A stretch of DNA of 64,000 nt from an uncultured Azospirillum sp. GTDB taxonomy: Bacteria > Pseudomonadota > Alphaproteobacteria > Azospirillales > Azospirillaceae. The stretch spans positions 102,522 to 166,521 of the forward strand of contig NZ_CAMLJP010000002.1 in the NCBI RefSeq assembly GCF_946480385.1, given 5' to 3'. Below the pieces are notes generated by a model. The model saw only the letters and a program-made list of their open reading frames with translations. It was not told where the DNA came from and ran no database searches. The position numbers were made by a program, and so were the translations under genes. This document shows, piece after piece, positions 7,774-16,292 of this stretch. Position 1 is the stretch's first letter. Each line of letters starts with the position of its first letter.

Positions 7774-8649
7774 TCAGATCCGATCCGTCGGTTTGGCGCC
7801 CAGCAGCCCCTGCGGACGCAGCACAAGGACGATGAAGACCAGGACGAACGGCACCGCATCCTTGTAGGCGGAAGACACATAGCCGGCGGTCAATGCCTCG
7901 ATCAGGCCCAGGAACAGGCCGCCGAACACCGCCCCCGGCCCGCTGCCCAGACCGCCCAGCGTCGCCGCCACGAAGCCCTTCAACCCCAGCATCATGCCGG
8001 TGTCGTAAGCCATCGTGGAGATCGGAGCGATCAGAACGCCGCCGACGGCGCCGATCACCGCCGACAGCGCGAAGCTGAGCGTCAGCACCCGGCGGACGTC
8101 GACGCCGACCAGCTGGGCCGCCAGCCGGTCATAAGACGTGGCCAGCACGCCCTTGCCGATGCGGGTGTGGCCGAAGAACAGGCTCAGCCCCAGCACGATC
8201 AGCGCGCCGGCCGCCAGCACCCACAGGCTTTGCGGCAGGATGGTCGCGCCCAGCAACGCCAGGGGCGCTTCGCCGGAAAAATGCGGCAGGGCGTGCGGCC
8301 TCTTGCCCAACAGGATCTCGGTCAGCCCGCGCAGGATCATCGACACGCCGATGGTGATGATGATGATGCTGGCGACCTCGGCGCCGCGGGCGGGGGCGAC
8401 CGCCAGCCGCTCCACCAGACCGCCGACGAGTCCGGCGATCATCACCCCCGCGACGCAGGCCAACGGCAAGGGCACGCCCGCCGCCGACAGGAAGGAGGCC
8501 GCCATGCCGCCCACCATGATGAACTCGCCCTGGGCGAAATTGATCACGCCGCTGGCGTTGTAGATCATCGAAAAGCCGAGCGCCGACAGCATGTACATGG
8601 CGCCCAGCGTCATGCCCGACAGAATGAATTGCAGAAGCTCTGACAGCAT
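7774..8649 (-). CDS. Liv-type ABC permease, LivH family (importer 1)
   Basis: A 291-residue inner-membrane permease with eight predicted hydrophobic helices. Diagnostic LivH features are the N-terminal GMTLGAMYMLSALGFSMIYNASGVINFAQGE block, the VERLAVAPARGAEVASIIIITIG segment and the C-terminal LVLRPQGLLGAKPTDRI. It pairs with LivM to form the channel. It is separated from the binding-protein gene upstream by 98 bp containing a hairpin, and is tightly linked to livM downstream (3 bp). Function in uptake of amino-acid-like or aromatic acids is family knowledge; the substrate is open. Confidence 0.9.
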   Translation of the reverse strand: MLSELLQFILSGMTLGAMYMLSALGFSMIYNASGVINFAQGEFIMVGGMAASFLSAAGVPLPLACVAGVMIAGLVGGLVERLAVAPARGAEVASIIIITIGVSMILRGLTEILLGKRPHALPHFSGEAPLALLGATILPQSLWVLAAGALIVLGLSLFFGHTRIGKGVLATSYDRLAAQLVGVDVRRVLTLSFALSAVIGAVGGVLIAPISTMAYDTGMMLGLKGFVAATLGGLGSGPGAVFGGLFLGLIEALTAGYVSSAYKDAVPFVLVFIVLVLRPQGLLGAKPTDRI

Positions 8650-8695
8650 GGGGGTCCTTTTCCTCTCGGCGGTGTGCCGGCGCCTCAGCTCACGT

Positions 8696-8713
8696 CGCGC
8701 CCTGGCAGGCGCG
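8696..8713. promoter_or_regulatory. intercistronic hairpin between binding protein and livH
   Basis: CGCGCC / GGCGCG arms with a 6-nt loop lie in the 98-bp gap between the binding-protein gene and livH. Such structures commonly protect or partly terminate the transcript so that the binding protein is made in excess. The role is inferred. Confidence 0.4.
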
Positions 8714-8747
8714 GTGGACCGGAGCGGGAGCGGACGATGAAGACGGC

Positions 8748-9881
8748 TCAGTCGGCGAGTACGAAGTTGCCGTTCCTGACCGTGACGATCTTCAATGCGG
8801 AGATGTCGAGGCCCAGGTGATCCTGGGGCGACATGTTGATCATGCCGGATGTTCCGGGCAGGCCCGTCGTGTTTTCGATGTAATCCCGGACTTTGGCCTT
8901 GTCGACGCTCTTGGCCTGCGTCACCGCATTGACCCAGATGTGCCAGGCATCGCGGGCATAGGCGCCGAAGGACGACACGTCCGTCTTATAACGGGATTCG
9001 TAATCCTTGACGTAATCGACGGACAGTTTCTTTTGCGGATCGCTGTCGGGCAATTCGGCGGCCACCATCAGCACCGGCGCCGGCAGGCGCACCCCTTCGG
9101 CCGCCGGACCTGCCAGGCGGATATACTCCCGCGTCGCCACCCCGGAGGTCTCGTAATGCGGCAACTCGATGCCGAGCTGCGCGATGTTCTTGGTTACGAC
9201 CACCGCGCCCTGACCGAAGGTCACGACGAACAGGGCCTGAATGTCGGGGGTGTTCTTGATCTTCGCCAATTGGGTGGTGACGTCGGTGTCCTTCGGGTTG
9301 AAGGTTTCATCCACCGCCACGGTGATGCCGACCTTCCGGGCGACGTTCAGCATCTCCTTGCGGGCGGACTGGCCGAAGCCGCTGGTGTCCGACAGCATGG
9401 CGATGGATTTGTAGCCCCTGGACTTCATGTCCAGCATCACCCGCTGGCCGACCATGCGGTCATGATGGGCGGGCTTGAACATCCAGTGTTTGACCGGCTC
9501 GACGATCACCAGGGCGCCGGCCAGGGAGATGAACGGGATCTGCGCCCGCTCGATCAGCGGGTACATCGCCATGCTGGCGCCGGTGGTGGTGCCGCCGATC
9601 AGCATGTCCACCTTGTCGTCTTCGATCAGACGCTTGGCCAGGACGTTGGCCTTGCCGGGTTCGCTGCCGTCGTCGTAATGGACCAGTTCGACCGGGCGCC
9701 CCAGCAGACCTCCGGCCTTGTTGGTCTGGTCGACCATCATTTCCAAGGTCTTCAGTTCCGGATCGCCCAGGCTCGACGCGCCGCCGGTCAAGGACAGGAT
9801 CGCCCCGACCTTTACCGGGTCCGCGGCCGGCGCCTGCACGGCCGCCGCGCCGATCCCAAGCGCGCAGACGACGCCCACCAT
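8748..9881 (-). CDS. Liv-type periplasmic substrate-binding protein (importer 1)
   Basis: A periplasmic binding protein of the LivK/amide-aromatic branch (Peripla_BP_6). It shows the family opening PVKVGAILSLTGGASSLGDPELKTLEMMVDQTN, the LIGGTTTGASMAMYPLIE hinge and an alpha/beta layout to the end. From the ATG at 9881 it has 377 residues, but the signal peptide then lacks a basic n-region. The frame continues upstream through D-K-R-S-I-R-F-F-N-I, a perfect n-region, and a strong AGGGAG ribosome site lies there with no ATG, GTG or TTG in frame. The real start may therefore be a rare codon near 9899. It is the first gene of the importer operon and is divergent from a LysR gene. Confidence 0.85.
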   Translation of the reverse strand: MVGVVCALGIGAAAVQAPAADPVKVGAILSLTGGASSLGDPELKTLEMMVDQTNKAGGLLGRPVELVHYDDGSEPGKANVLAKRLIEDDKVDMLIGGTTTGASMAMYPLIERAQIPFISLAGALVIVEPVKHWMFKPAHHDRMVGQRVMLDMKSRGYKSIAMLSDTSGFGQSARKEMLNVARKVGITVAVDETFNPKDTDVTTQLAKIKNTPDIQALFVVTFGQGAVVVTKNIAQLGIELPHYETSGVATREYIRLAGPAAEGVRLPAPVLMVAAELPDSDPQKKLSVDYVKDYESRYKTDVSSFGAYARDAWHIWVNAVTQAKSVDKAKVRDYIENTTGLPGTSGMINMSPQDHLGLDISALKIVTVRNGNFVLAD

Positions 9882-10396
9882 GATATTGAAAAAGCGTATG
9901 GATCTTTTGTCTCCCTGAAGAATGCCCGAAAGCCCTGTTCGTTCATGCGTGATCCTTCGGCGAGGGCCCTCAAGGGAGAGCCGTCCAACCGCTGATCGCG
10001 TCGTTGACGCTTGTGCGAAGCCGTATCTGTGGCAGGCTTGACCGCGTCTTCTTGGCTAATGTTGGGTAACGCCCAATCCTCCGCCTCAAGGCGGCAGGAC
10101 GTTCATTTTCCAAATCGACACTGCAGTCTGTCAAGGATTCCAGTTTTAAAATTATGGGAACCAGTTTTTCTCGATCTGCAAAAATATAGTCTCGCCTCTG
10201 TCGCGTTGTTGCGCGGATGGATCTTGCCGGATGGGTCGTGGCCCTTACCCGCATGCTCGACCTCGGACGCCCGAACTCCGTCCGGGTCGCCCGACCGGGC
10301 CCGGTCTGTTGCCATCGTCTCCGCCATCGGGCATCAAGGGGAGCATCAAGGGCGGGATGACGGCTCCCCTCTGATCGGCGATGGGAAATCGGTGAC
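9882..10396. promoter_or_regulatory. divergent intergenic region, importer 1 / LysR
   Basis: No gene is evident in these 515 bp. Visible structure: an inverted repeat TTGGG (10062-10066) / CCCAA (10072-10076), a small hairpin CCGCC / GGCGG (10081-10094), an AT-rich block at 10138-10195 that is a good promoter candidate, a minus-strand TTGACA (10127-10132), and a direct repeat GCATCAAGGG at 10331 and 10343 just before the LysR start. Which elements serve which gene cannot be told from sequence. Confidence 0.4.
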
Positions 10397-11269
10397 ATGG
10401 AACTGCGGCACCTGCGCTATTTCCAGATGGTCGCGGCGGAGCGCAGCTTCACCCGCGCGGCGGAGCGGCTGCACATCGCGCAGCCCCCGCTCAGCCGGCA
10501 AATCCGCCAACTCGAAGAGGAACTGGGAACGGAACTGCTGGTGCGGGGATCGCGCCCTCTGGAACTGACCGAGGCCGGGCGCCTGCTCTACGAGCATGCC
10601 ATCCAGGTGCTGGACCGGGTCGACGACATCCATTGGAGCCTGCGGGCGCTGGGCGGATCGCGCCGCACCGTCTATCCGATCGGGCTGGTCGGCTCGATCC
10701 TCTACGGCTCGCTTCCCCGCGTGCTGCGCCGGTTCCGGGCGTCGCGCCCCGATCTCGACGTCCGACTGGTCGAGATGACCACGCTGGAACAGCTGCCGGC
10801 GCTGCGCGACCACCGCATCGCCATCGGCTTCGGCCGGCTGTCCTTCCAGGAGCCCGGCATCGTCCAGCGGGTGCTGCATGACGAGCCGCTGGTGGTGGCG
10901 GTGTCCTGCGAATCCCCGCTGGCCGCCGAGACCGGCCCCATCCCTTTGGCCGCCCTGGTCCGCGAAACCTTGCTGGTCTATCCCCGCAAACCCCGGCCGA
11001 GCTATGCCGATCAGGTGCTGGCGCTGTTCCGCGACCGTGGGCTGCTGCCCAACGCGGTGGTGGAGGCGGGGGAACTTCAGACCGCGCTGGGGCTGGTGGC
11101 CTGTGGCGTCGGGCTGTGTCTGGTGCCGGACTCCGCCTCCGGGTCGCGCGGCGACCTGATCTACCGACCGATCGCCGAAACGGGGATCACCTCGCCGATC
11201 ATCGTCAGCACGCGGGCAGGCGACGACAACGAGGCGACCGCCGCCCTTCTCGCCATGGTGACGGAGTGA
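10397..11269 (+). CDS. LysR-type regulator, CatM/BenM-like
   Basis: A 290-residue LysR protein. The N-terminal helix-turn-helix is canonical: MELRHLRYFQMVAAERSFTRAAERLHIAQPPLSRQIRQLEEELG. Its start MELRHLRYF and the QPPLSRQI recognition helix are typical of the CatM/BenM/CatR group that senses muconate or benzoate. The effector domain fills the remainder with the expected RD-type core. It lies between the Liv importer (divergent) and the dioxygenase operon (same strand, 253 bp downstream), so it may control either. Because catBCA lie in the same region, cis,cis-muconate is a plausible co-inducer; this is inference. Confidence 0.8.
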   Translation: MELRHLRYFQMVAAERSFTRAAERLHIAQPPLSRQIRQLEEELGTELLVRGSRPLELTEAGRLLYEHAIQVLDRVDDIHWSLRALGGSRRTVYPIGLVGSILYGSLPRVLRRFRASRPDLDVRLVEMTTLEQLPALRDHRIAIGFGRLSFQEPGIVQRVLHDEPLVVAVSCESPLAAETGPIPLAALVRETLLVYPRKPRPSYADQVLALFRDRGLLPNAVVEAGELQTALGLVACGVGLCLVPDSASGSRGDLIYRPIAETGITSPIIVSTRAGDDNEATAALLAMVTE

Positions 11270-11522
11270 AAGCAAGCGCTGTTTCGGCAGCGCAACAGCT
11301 CAACATCGCGGCGACTTGGTCAAATTCGAAGCATCCTCTGCGCTTTATTATGGAACCGCCTATATCTCCAAAAAGATTGTGGATTTTGATCTTCTGATTG
11401 TTGCGTTTTTTGGATAGTGGCGGAACGCACATGCGCCCAGCGGATAGTGCGGTGTGACGATCATCTGCCAAGCTTTTCCGGTGTGGAGGGTTGGTTGACC
11501 CCATGGCCAAAGGAAAAGCCCG
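11270..11522. promoter_or_regulatory. promoter region of dioxygenase operon
   Basis: A 253-bp gap whose middle (about 11310-11420) is strongly AT-rich relative to its flanks, with stretches such as TTATTATGGAAC and TTGTTGCGTTTTTTGG. It is the only room for the andAc promoter and activator sites. No exact operator is assigned. Confidence 0.4.
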
Positions 11523-12797
11523 ATGACCGAACCAAGCGCCGAAAGCCGGCTTGCCGTATTCCCAAATCCCGACGGGTCGCGTGTGCCCTACACGGTGTTC
11601 AGTTCAGAAGAGATCTACGCACTGGAACAGGAGCGCATCTATCGCGGCCCGACCTGGAACTTCCTGGGCCTGGAAGCGGAGATCCCCAAGCCCGGCGATT
11701 ACAAGAGCACCTTCGTCGGCGACACGCCGGTGGTGATGACGCGGACCGAGGACGGCACGCTGGCGGCCTGGGTCAACCGCTGTGCCCACCGTGGTGCCAT
11801 GGTCTGCCGCAAGGCCCGCGGCAACGCGCTGTCGCACAGCTGCGTCTATCACCAGTGGAGCTTCGGGGCTGCCGGCAATCTGCAGGGCGTTCCCTTCCGG
11901 CGCGGCCAGAAGGGCGCCACCGGGATGCCGAAGGATTTCGATCCGGCGAAGCACAACCTGCACCAGCTGCGGGTCGAGAGCTATCGCGGGCTGGTCTTCG
12001 CCACCTTCAGCGACACGGTCGGCCCGCTGGCCAATTACATCGGTCCCGAGATGCGCCCCTTCGTCGACCGCATCTTCGCCAAGCCTGTGGTCTATCTCGG
12101 CTGCACCCGGCAATATTCGGACAGCAACTGGAAGCTGTATCTGGAGAACGTCAAGGACCCCTACCACGCCAGTCTGCTGCACCTGTTCCACACCACCTTC
12201 AACATCTTCCGCGTCGGCATGAAGGCGCGCTGCATCCCCGACGCCACGCACGGGCTGCACAGCATCATCTATGTGTCGAAGAGCGAAGAGGACGTGAACT
12301 CGGCCGACTACAAGGCCCAGAAGATCCGCTCCTACGACGAGGGCTTCCATCTGGAGGACGACTCGCTGCTGGCGCTGGAGCCGGAATTCGACGAGATCAC
12401 CACCAACCACATCCAGCCGATCTTCCCGCAGCTGGTGATCCAGCAGATCCACAACACGCTGGTCGCCCGCCAGCTGCTGCCCAAGGGGCCGGATCATTTC
12501 GAGCTGGTCTTCCACTTCTTCGGCTATGAGGACGATACGCCTGAGCTGCGCGCGCTGCGCATCAAGCAGGCCAATCTGGTCGGCCCGGCCGGCTACATCT
12601 CGATGGAGGACACCGAGGCGACCGAGCTGGTGCAGCGCGGCACGGTGCGCGACGGCGACAAGACCTCGGTCATCGAAATGGCCCGCGGCGCTCCGGACGA
12701 GCAGAACACCCTGATCACCGAGAACCTGATCCGCCGCTTCTGGGTCGGCTATCAGAACCTGATGGGCTTCCAGACGCCCAGCGTCGCGGCGGAGTGA
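11523..12797 (+). CDS. andAc: anthranilate-type 1,2-dioxygenase, large (alpha) subunit
   Basis: A 424-residue Rieske oxygenase catalytic subunit. The Rieske centre is C87-x-H89 and C107-x2-H110. The mononuclear iron site is in ENVKDPYHASLLH, with bridging D212 and ligands H215 and H220. It adds both atoms of O2 to an aromatic acid; for anthranilate the product loses ammonia and CO2 spontaneously to give catechol. The four-gene order large subunit, small subunit, Rieske ferredoxin, ferredoxin reductase is that of andAcAdAbAa from Burkholderia, and an AraC regulator plus catechol ortho-cleavage genes lie nearby, as expected. Salicylate or 2-halobenzoate dioxygenases (OhbAB) are close relatives, so substrate is probable rather than proven. 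ATG at 11523 follows AGGAAAAGCCCG. Confidence 0.82.
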   Translation: MTEPSAESRLAVFPNPDGSRVPYTVFSSEEIYALEQERIYRGPTWNFLGLEAEIPKPGDYKSTFVGDTPVVMTRTEDGTLAAWVNRCAHRGAMVCRKARGNALSHSCVYHQWSFGAAGNLQGVPFRRGQKGATGMPKDFDPAKHNLHQLRVESYRGLVFATFSDTVGPLANYIGPEMRPFVDRIFAKPVVYLGCTRQYSDSNWKLYLENVKDPYHASLLHLFHTTFNIFRVGMKARCIPDATHGLHSIIYVSKSEEDVNSADYKAQKIRSYDEGFHLEDDSLLALEPEFDEITTNHIQPIFPQLVIQQIHNTLVARQLLPKGPDHFELVFHFFGYEDDTPELRALRIKQANLVGPAGYISMEDTEATELVQRGTVRDGDKTSVIEMARGAPDEQNTLITENLIRRFWVGYQNLMGFQTPSVAAE

Positions 12798-12802
12798 CCG
12801 GC

Positions 12803-13276
12803 ATGAACGACCTGATGATCCGCCTGGAGCTGAGCGCGCTCCAGGACCGCTACGTCTCCATCATCGACAACGACCGGATGGAGGAATGGCCGACGCTGTT
12901 CACCGAGGATTGCCTGTACCAGATCATCTCGAAGGAGAACGAGGATCTGGGGCTGCCGGCGCCGATCATGCATTGCGACAACGCCCGCATGCTGCGCGAC
13001 CGCGTGGTGGCGATGCGCAACGCCAACATCTTCGAACAGCCGATCTACCGCCATTGCCTGTCCGGCCTGGAATGGAAGAGCGACGGCGCCGACGGCTATC
13101 TCTGCCAGACCAGCTATGTGGTGATCAACACCTCAGCGGCCGGGGAATCGACGGTCTACCAGGCCGGGCGCTACCTCGACCATGTGGTGCGCACCGCCGA
13201 AGGGCTGCGCTTCAAGGCCAAGCGCTGCATCTACGACACCAGCCGGGTGCAGACCCTGCTGGCCTACCCGATCTGA
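12803..13276 (+). CDS. andAd: anthranilate-type 1,2-dioxygenase, small (beta) subunit
   Basis: A 157-residue beta subunit of the ring-hydroxylating dioxygenase family (SnoaL/NTF2-like fold). It forms the alpha3-beta3 core with AndAc and has a mainly structural role. Family signs are the opening LRLELSALQDRYVSIIDNDRMEEWPTLFTEDCLY pattern (here IRLELSALQDRY), RMLRDRVVAMRNANIFE and the end FKAKRCIYDTSRVQTLLAYPI. The ATG at 12803 is preferred: a GGAG ribosome site spans the alpha-subunit stop and gives normal spacing. A GTG nine bases earlier is the alternative. The gap after the large subunit is only 5 bp, so the two subunits are co-translated. Confidence 0.85.
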   Translation: MNDLMIRLELSALQDRYVSIIDNDRMEEWPTLFTEDCLYQIISKENEDLGLPAPIMHCDNARMLRDRVVAMRNANIFEQPIYRHCLSGLEWKSDGADGYLCQTSYVVINTSAAGESTVYQAGRYLDHVVRTAEGLRFKAKRCIYDTSRVQTLLAYPI

Positions 13277-13296
13277 CCGTGGAGAGAGGTCCGACC

Positions 13297-13626
13297 ATGA
13301 CAGAATGGCCCATGGCCGAATGGCATGACGCCGCCGCCACCGACGCCCTGAGCGACGACGAGGTGCTGGGGCTCAGCATTGCCGGCGTGCCGGTCGCCCT
13401 GTTCCGGCAGGAGGGCGCCTTCTTCGCCCTGCACGATCTCTGCTCCCACGGGGCGGCCCGGCTCTCCGACGGTTTCGTCGAGAATGGCTGCGTCGAATGT
13501 CCGCTGCATCAGGGGTTGGTGGACATCCGCAGCGGTGCCCCCTGCTCCGCCCCGATCACCGAGCCGGTGCGCAGCTATCCCGTGCGGGTGGTCGGCGACC
13601 GGGTCGAGATCGCCCTGGACCGCTGA
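13297..13626 (+). CDS. andAb: Rieske ferredoxin of the dioxygenase
   Basis: A 109-residue soluble Rieske ferredoxin that carries electrons from the reductase to the oxygenase. The 2Fe-2S ligands are C49-x-H51 (LCSHG) and C68-x2-H71 (CPLHQG), spaced as in biphenyl-type ferredoxins. The ATG at 13297 follows GGAGAGAGG. It lies between the small subunit (20 bp) and the reductase (13 bp). A separate ferredoxin makes this a three-component system, which distinguishes the AndA type from the two-component AntABC anthranilate dioxygenase. Confidence 0.88.
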   Translation: MTEWPMAEWHDAAATDALSDDEVLGLSIAGVPVALFRQEGAFFALHDLCSHGAARLSDGFVENGCVECPLHQGLVDIRSGAPCSAPITEPVRSYPVRVVGDRVEIALDR

Positions 13627-13639
13627 GGAGGCAGGCCCC

Positions 13640-14902
13640 GTGACCGCGATGCCGGAAAGAGAGGCGACCTGTGTGGTGGTCGGCGGCGGTCAGGCCGCCG
13701 CCTGGATCGCCCGCACCCTGCGGGCCGAGGGCTTCGCCGGACGGCTGGTGCTGATCGGCGAGGAACCGCACTGGCCCTATGAACGGCCGGCCCTGTCGAA
13801 GGAGTTCCTTCGGGGGACCGGCAGCGTCGAGGCGATCACCCTGCTGAACCCGACGCTGGCCGAAGAGGCCCGCATCGAGTGCTGGCTCGGCCAGCGCGTG
13901 ACATCAGTGGACCGGGAAGCGCGGGCTGTCACCACGGCCGACGGCCGCAGCGTCGCCTACGACACGCTGTTCCTGGCGACCGGCGGACGGGCGCGGCGGT
14001 TGCCCGGCCTGGACTCGCTGCCGGCCGAGCGGGTCCACACCCTGCGCACGCTGACGGAGTCCGAACGGCTGCGCAGCGCGCTGGCCGGGGCGAAGCATCT
14101 GCTGGTGCTGGGCGGCGGCTGGATCGGGCTGGAGGTGGCGGCGACCGCCCGCGGGCTCGGGGTGGCGGTGACGGTGGTGGAGCTGGCTCCCCGGCTGTGC
14201 GCCCGCACCATGCCGCCGGTGGTGTCCGACTGGCTGCATAGCCTGCATGAAGCCAACGGCGTGCGCATGGTCACCGGTGTCGGTGTCGCCGGCATCGCTG
14301 CCACGGCCGGCGGCGTCGCCGTCACCCTGGCCGACAGTGGCAGGCTGGAAGCCGATCATCTGCTGCTCGGCATCGGAATCGAGCCGGAAGTGGGGCTGGC
14401 CGCGGCGATGGGGCTGGCGCTGGACGACGGCATCGTCGTCGACGCCCAGGGGCGGACCTCCGACCCGCGCATCTTCGCTGCCGGCGATGTGGCCCGCCAC
14501 CCGAACGCCTTCGCCGGGACGTCGCTGCGGCTGGAATCCTGGGCGAACGCCCAGAATCAGGCGATCGCCGCCGCCAGGGCCGCCCTGGGCGGGGCTGGCG
14601 TCTATGCCGACATCCCCTGGTTCTGGTCCGATCAGTATGGCGTGAATGTGCAGATGCTGGGACTGCCCGGCCTCGGCACCCGCGCGGTCGCCCGCGGCAC
14701 GCCGGAGGCCGGCAGCGGCTGCTGGCTGATGCTGGACGATACCGGGATCGCCGTCGGTGCGGTGGCGGTCAACGCCGCCCGCGACCTGCGGTTTCTTCGC
14801 AAGATGCTGGAGGATGGCCGCACCCCGCTGCCGGACGCCTGGACGGACAGCGCCACGCCGGTCCAGCGCCTGCCGAGCCGTTCGAATGTCAGAACGGACT
14901 GA
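13640..14902 (+). CDS. andAa: ferredoxin-NAD(+) reductase of the dioxygenase
   Basis: A 420-residue FAD/NAD oxidoreductase of the BphA4/rubredoxin-reductase type. It has the N-terminal FAD fold VVVGGGQAAAWIARTLR, the WPYERPALSKE block, the NAD fold LLVLGGGWIGLEVAAT near the middle, and the FAD-binding FAAGDVARHP motif, followed by a C-terminal interface domain. It takes electrons from NADH and reduces AndAb. The GTG at 13640 sits 8 bp after GAGGAGG; an ATG at 13649 is the alternative and removes three residues. It is the last gene of the andAcAdAbAa unit; 161 bp separate it from the binding protein of importer 2. Confidence 0.85.
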   Translation: MTAMPEREATCVVVGGGQAAAWIARTLRAEGFAGRLVLIGEEPHWPYERPALSKEFLRGTGSVEAITLLNPTLAEEARIECWLGQRVTSVDREARAVTTADGRSVAYDTLFLATGGRARRLPGLDSLPAERVHTLRTLTESERLRSALAGAKHLLVLGGGWIGLEVAATARGLGVAVTVVELAPRLCARTMPPVVSDWLHSLHEANGVRMVTGVGVAGIAATAGGVAVTLADSGRLEADHLLLGIGIEPEVGLAAAMGLALDDGIVVDAQGRTSDPRIFAAGDVARHPNAFAGTSLRLESWANAQNQAIAAARAALGGAGVYADIPWFWSDQYGVNVQMLGLPGLGTRAVARGTPEAGSGCWLMLDDTGIAVGAVAVNAARDLRFLRKMLEDGRTPLPDAWTDSATPVQRLPSRSNVRTD

Positions 14903-15063
14903 CGCCCATCTCCAGACCCGGACTCCAGTTCCAAAGAAACGGATTTCGAGTCTGGACAGTTCGACGCCCGCCACAGACAACCGGTGCACCGCAGAGACAC
15001 GGATGCCAAAAGCCGGACTGCGAGGGTATGCTCCAAACACGTCAAGAACAGGGAAATTCAAAA

Positions 15064-16260
15064 ATGAACCGTCGCAGCTTCCTCACCACGACCGCCGCAA
15101 CCGCAACCCTCGCCGCCACCGGCGGCTTCGCCTTCGCGCCGTCCATCGCGCGGGCGCAGAATCAGGCGGTGAAGGTGGCCTTCGTCGGCACGCTGTCCGG
15201 TCCGGGAGCGGCGCTCGGCACGCATCTGCGCGACGGCTGGCTGGCCGGGGTGAGGCGCCTCAACAACCAGTTGGGCGGCCGGGCGGTCGAAACGCTGGTG
15301 ATCGACGACGAACTGAAGCCGGACGTTGCTGTCTCCAAGGTCCGCGCCGCGCTGGAGCGCGACAAGGTCGATTTTGTGGTCGGCGTCGTGTTCAGCAACA
15401 TGCTGCAAGCCATTGTCCGTCCGGTGACGGAGAGCAACACCTTCCTGATCACCGCCAACGCCGGCCCCTCCCCCCTCGCCGGCAAGGGATGCAGCCCCTT
15501 CCTGTTCAGCAGCGCCTATCAGAACGACCAGCCGCACGCGGCGATGGGACAGGCGGCGCAGGATCTGGGCTATAAGCGGGTCTTCATCCTGGTGCCCAAC
15601 TATCAGGCCGGCAAGGACGCGGTGGCCGGCTTCCGCAGCCGCTACAAGGGCGAGGTGGTGGACGAGATCTATGTGCCACTGAGCCAGCTCGACTTCTCGA
15701 CCGAGGTCACCAAGATCGCCGCCGCCAAGCCGGACGCCATCTTCACCTTCATGCCGGGCGCGCTGGGCGTCAATCTGGTGCGGCAATACCGGCAGGCCGG
15801 TCTGGCCAACATCCCCTTCCTGTCCACCTTCACCGTCGACGAATCGACCCTGCCGGCCCAGGGCGAGGCGGCGCTCGACTTCTACACCGCCGCCACCTGG
15901 GCGCCGAACTTCGACAACCCGCACAGCCGCCGCTTCGTGCAGGAGTTCGAGGCCGCCTACGGTTATGTCCCGTCGAACTTCGCCGCCCATGCCTATGACG
16001 CCGCCCACATGCTGGACGCGGCGATCCGCCGGACCAACGGCGACGTCGCCAACAAGGCGGCGCTGCGCACGGCGCTGGAGGCCGGCGATTTCCCGTCGGT
16101 CCGCGGCTCGTTGCGGCTGGGACCCAACCATTTTCCGATCCAGGATTTCTGGCTGTGCAAGGTCGCCAAGCGCGCCGACGGCAAGTTCCAGACGGAAACC
16201 GTGCGCAAGGTGCTGAGCGCCGACGCCGACAGCTACGCCGCCTCCTGCAAGATGGGGTGA
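15064..16260 (+). CDS. Liv-type periplasmic substrate-binding protein (importer 2)
   Basis: A 398-residue binding protein of the Peripla_BP_6 family. Its signal starts MNRRSFLTTTAATATLAATGG and ends at IARAQ; the RRSFL motif points to the twin-arginine pathway. The mature start VKVAFVGTLSGPGAALGTHLRDGW is typical of aromatic-acid and branched-chain binders. It lies directly downstream of the dioxygenase operon and upstream of LivH, M, G and F on the same strand, so the importer probably brings in the dioxygenase substrate (anthranilate or a similar acid). That link is by position. The ATG at 15064 is chosen because it precedes the signal; an upstream in-frame ATG would spoil it. Confidence 0.88.
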   Translation: MNRRSFLTTTAATATLAATGGFAFAPSIARAQNQAVKVAFVGTLSGPGAALGTHLRDGWLAGVRRLNNQLGGRAVETLVIDDELKPDVAVSKVRAALERDKVDFVVGVVFSNMLQAIVRPVTESNTFLITANAGPSPLAGKGCSPFLFSSAYQNDQPHAAMGQAAQDLGYKRVFILVPNYQAGKDAVAGFRSRYKGEVVDEIYVPLSQLDFSTEVTKIAAAKPDAIFTFMPGALGVNLVRQYRQAGLANIPFLSTFTVDESTLPAQGEAALDFYTAATWAPNFDNPHSRRFVQEFEAAYGYVPSNFAAHAYDAAHMLDAAIRRTNGDVANKAALRTALEAGDFPSVRGSLRLGPNHFPIQDFWLCKVAKRADGKFQTETVRKVLSADADSYAASCKMG

Positions 16261-16292
16261 CGGGCGGAACGGGCTGACAGGGGGCTTTCGCG

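Noticed and set aside
8696..8713. Rho-independent terminator ending the binding-protein transcript
   Set aside because: The 6-bp stem has no T-run, and the permease genes immediately downstream need the same promoter. An intercistronic stabiliser fits better.
11523..14902. Two-component anthranilate dioxygenase (antABC) or benzoate dioxygenase (benABC)
   Set aside because: Those systems have a single reductase with built-in ferredoxin. Here a separate Rieske ferredoxin and a BphA4-type reductase are encoded, which is the AndA type.
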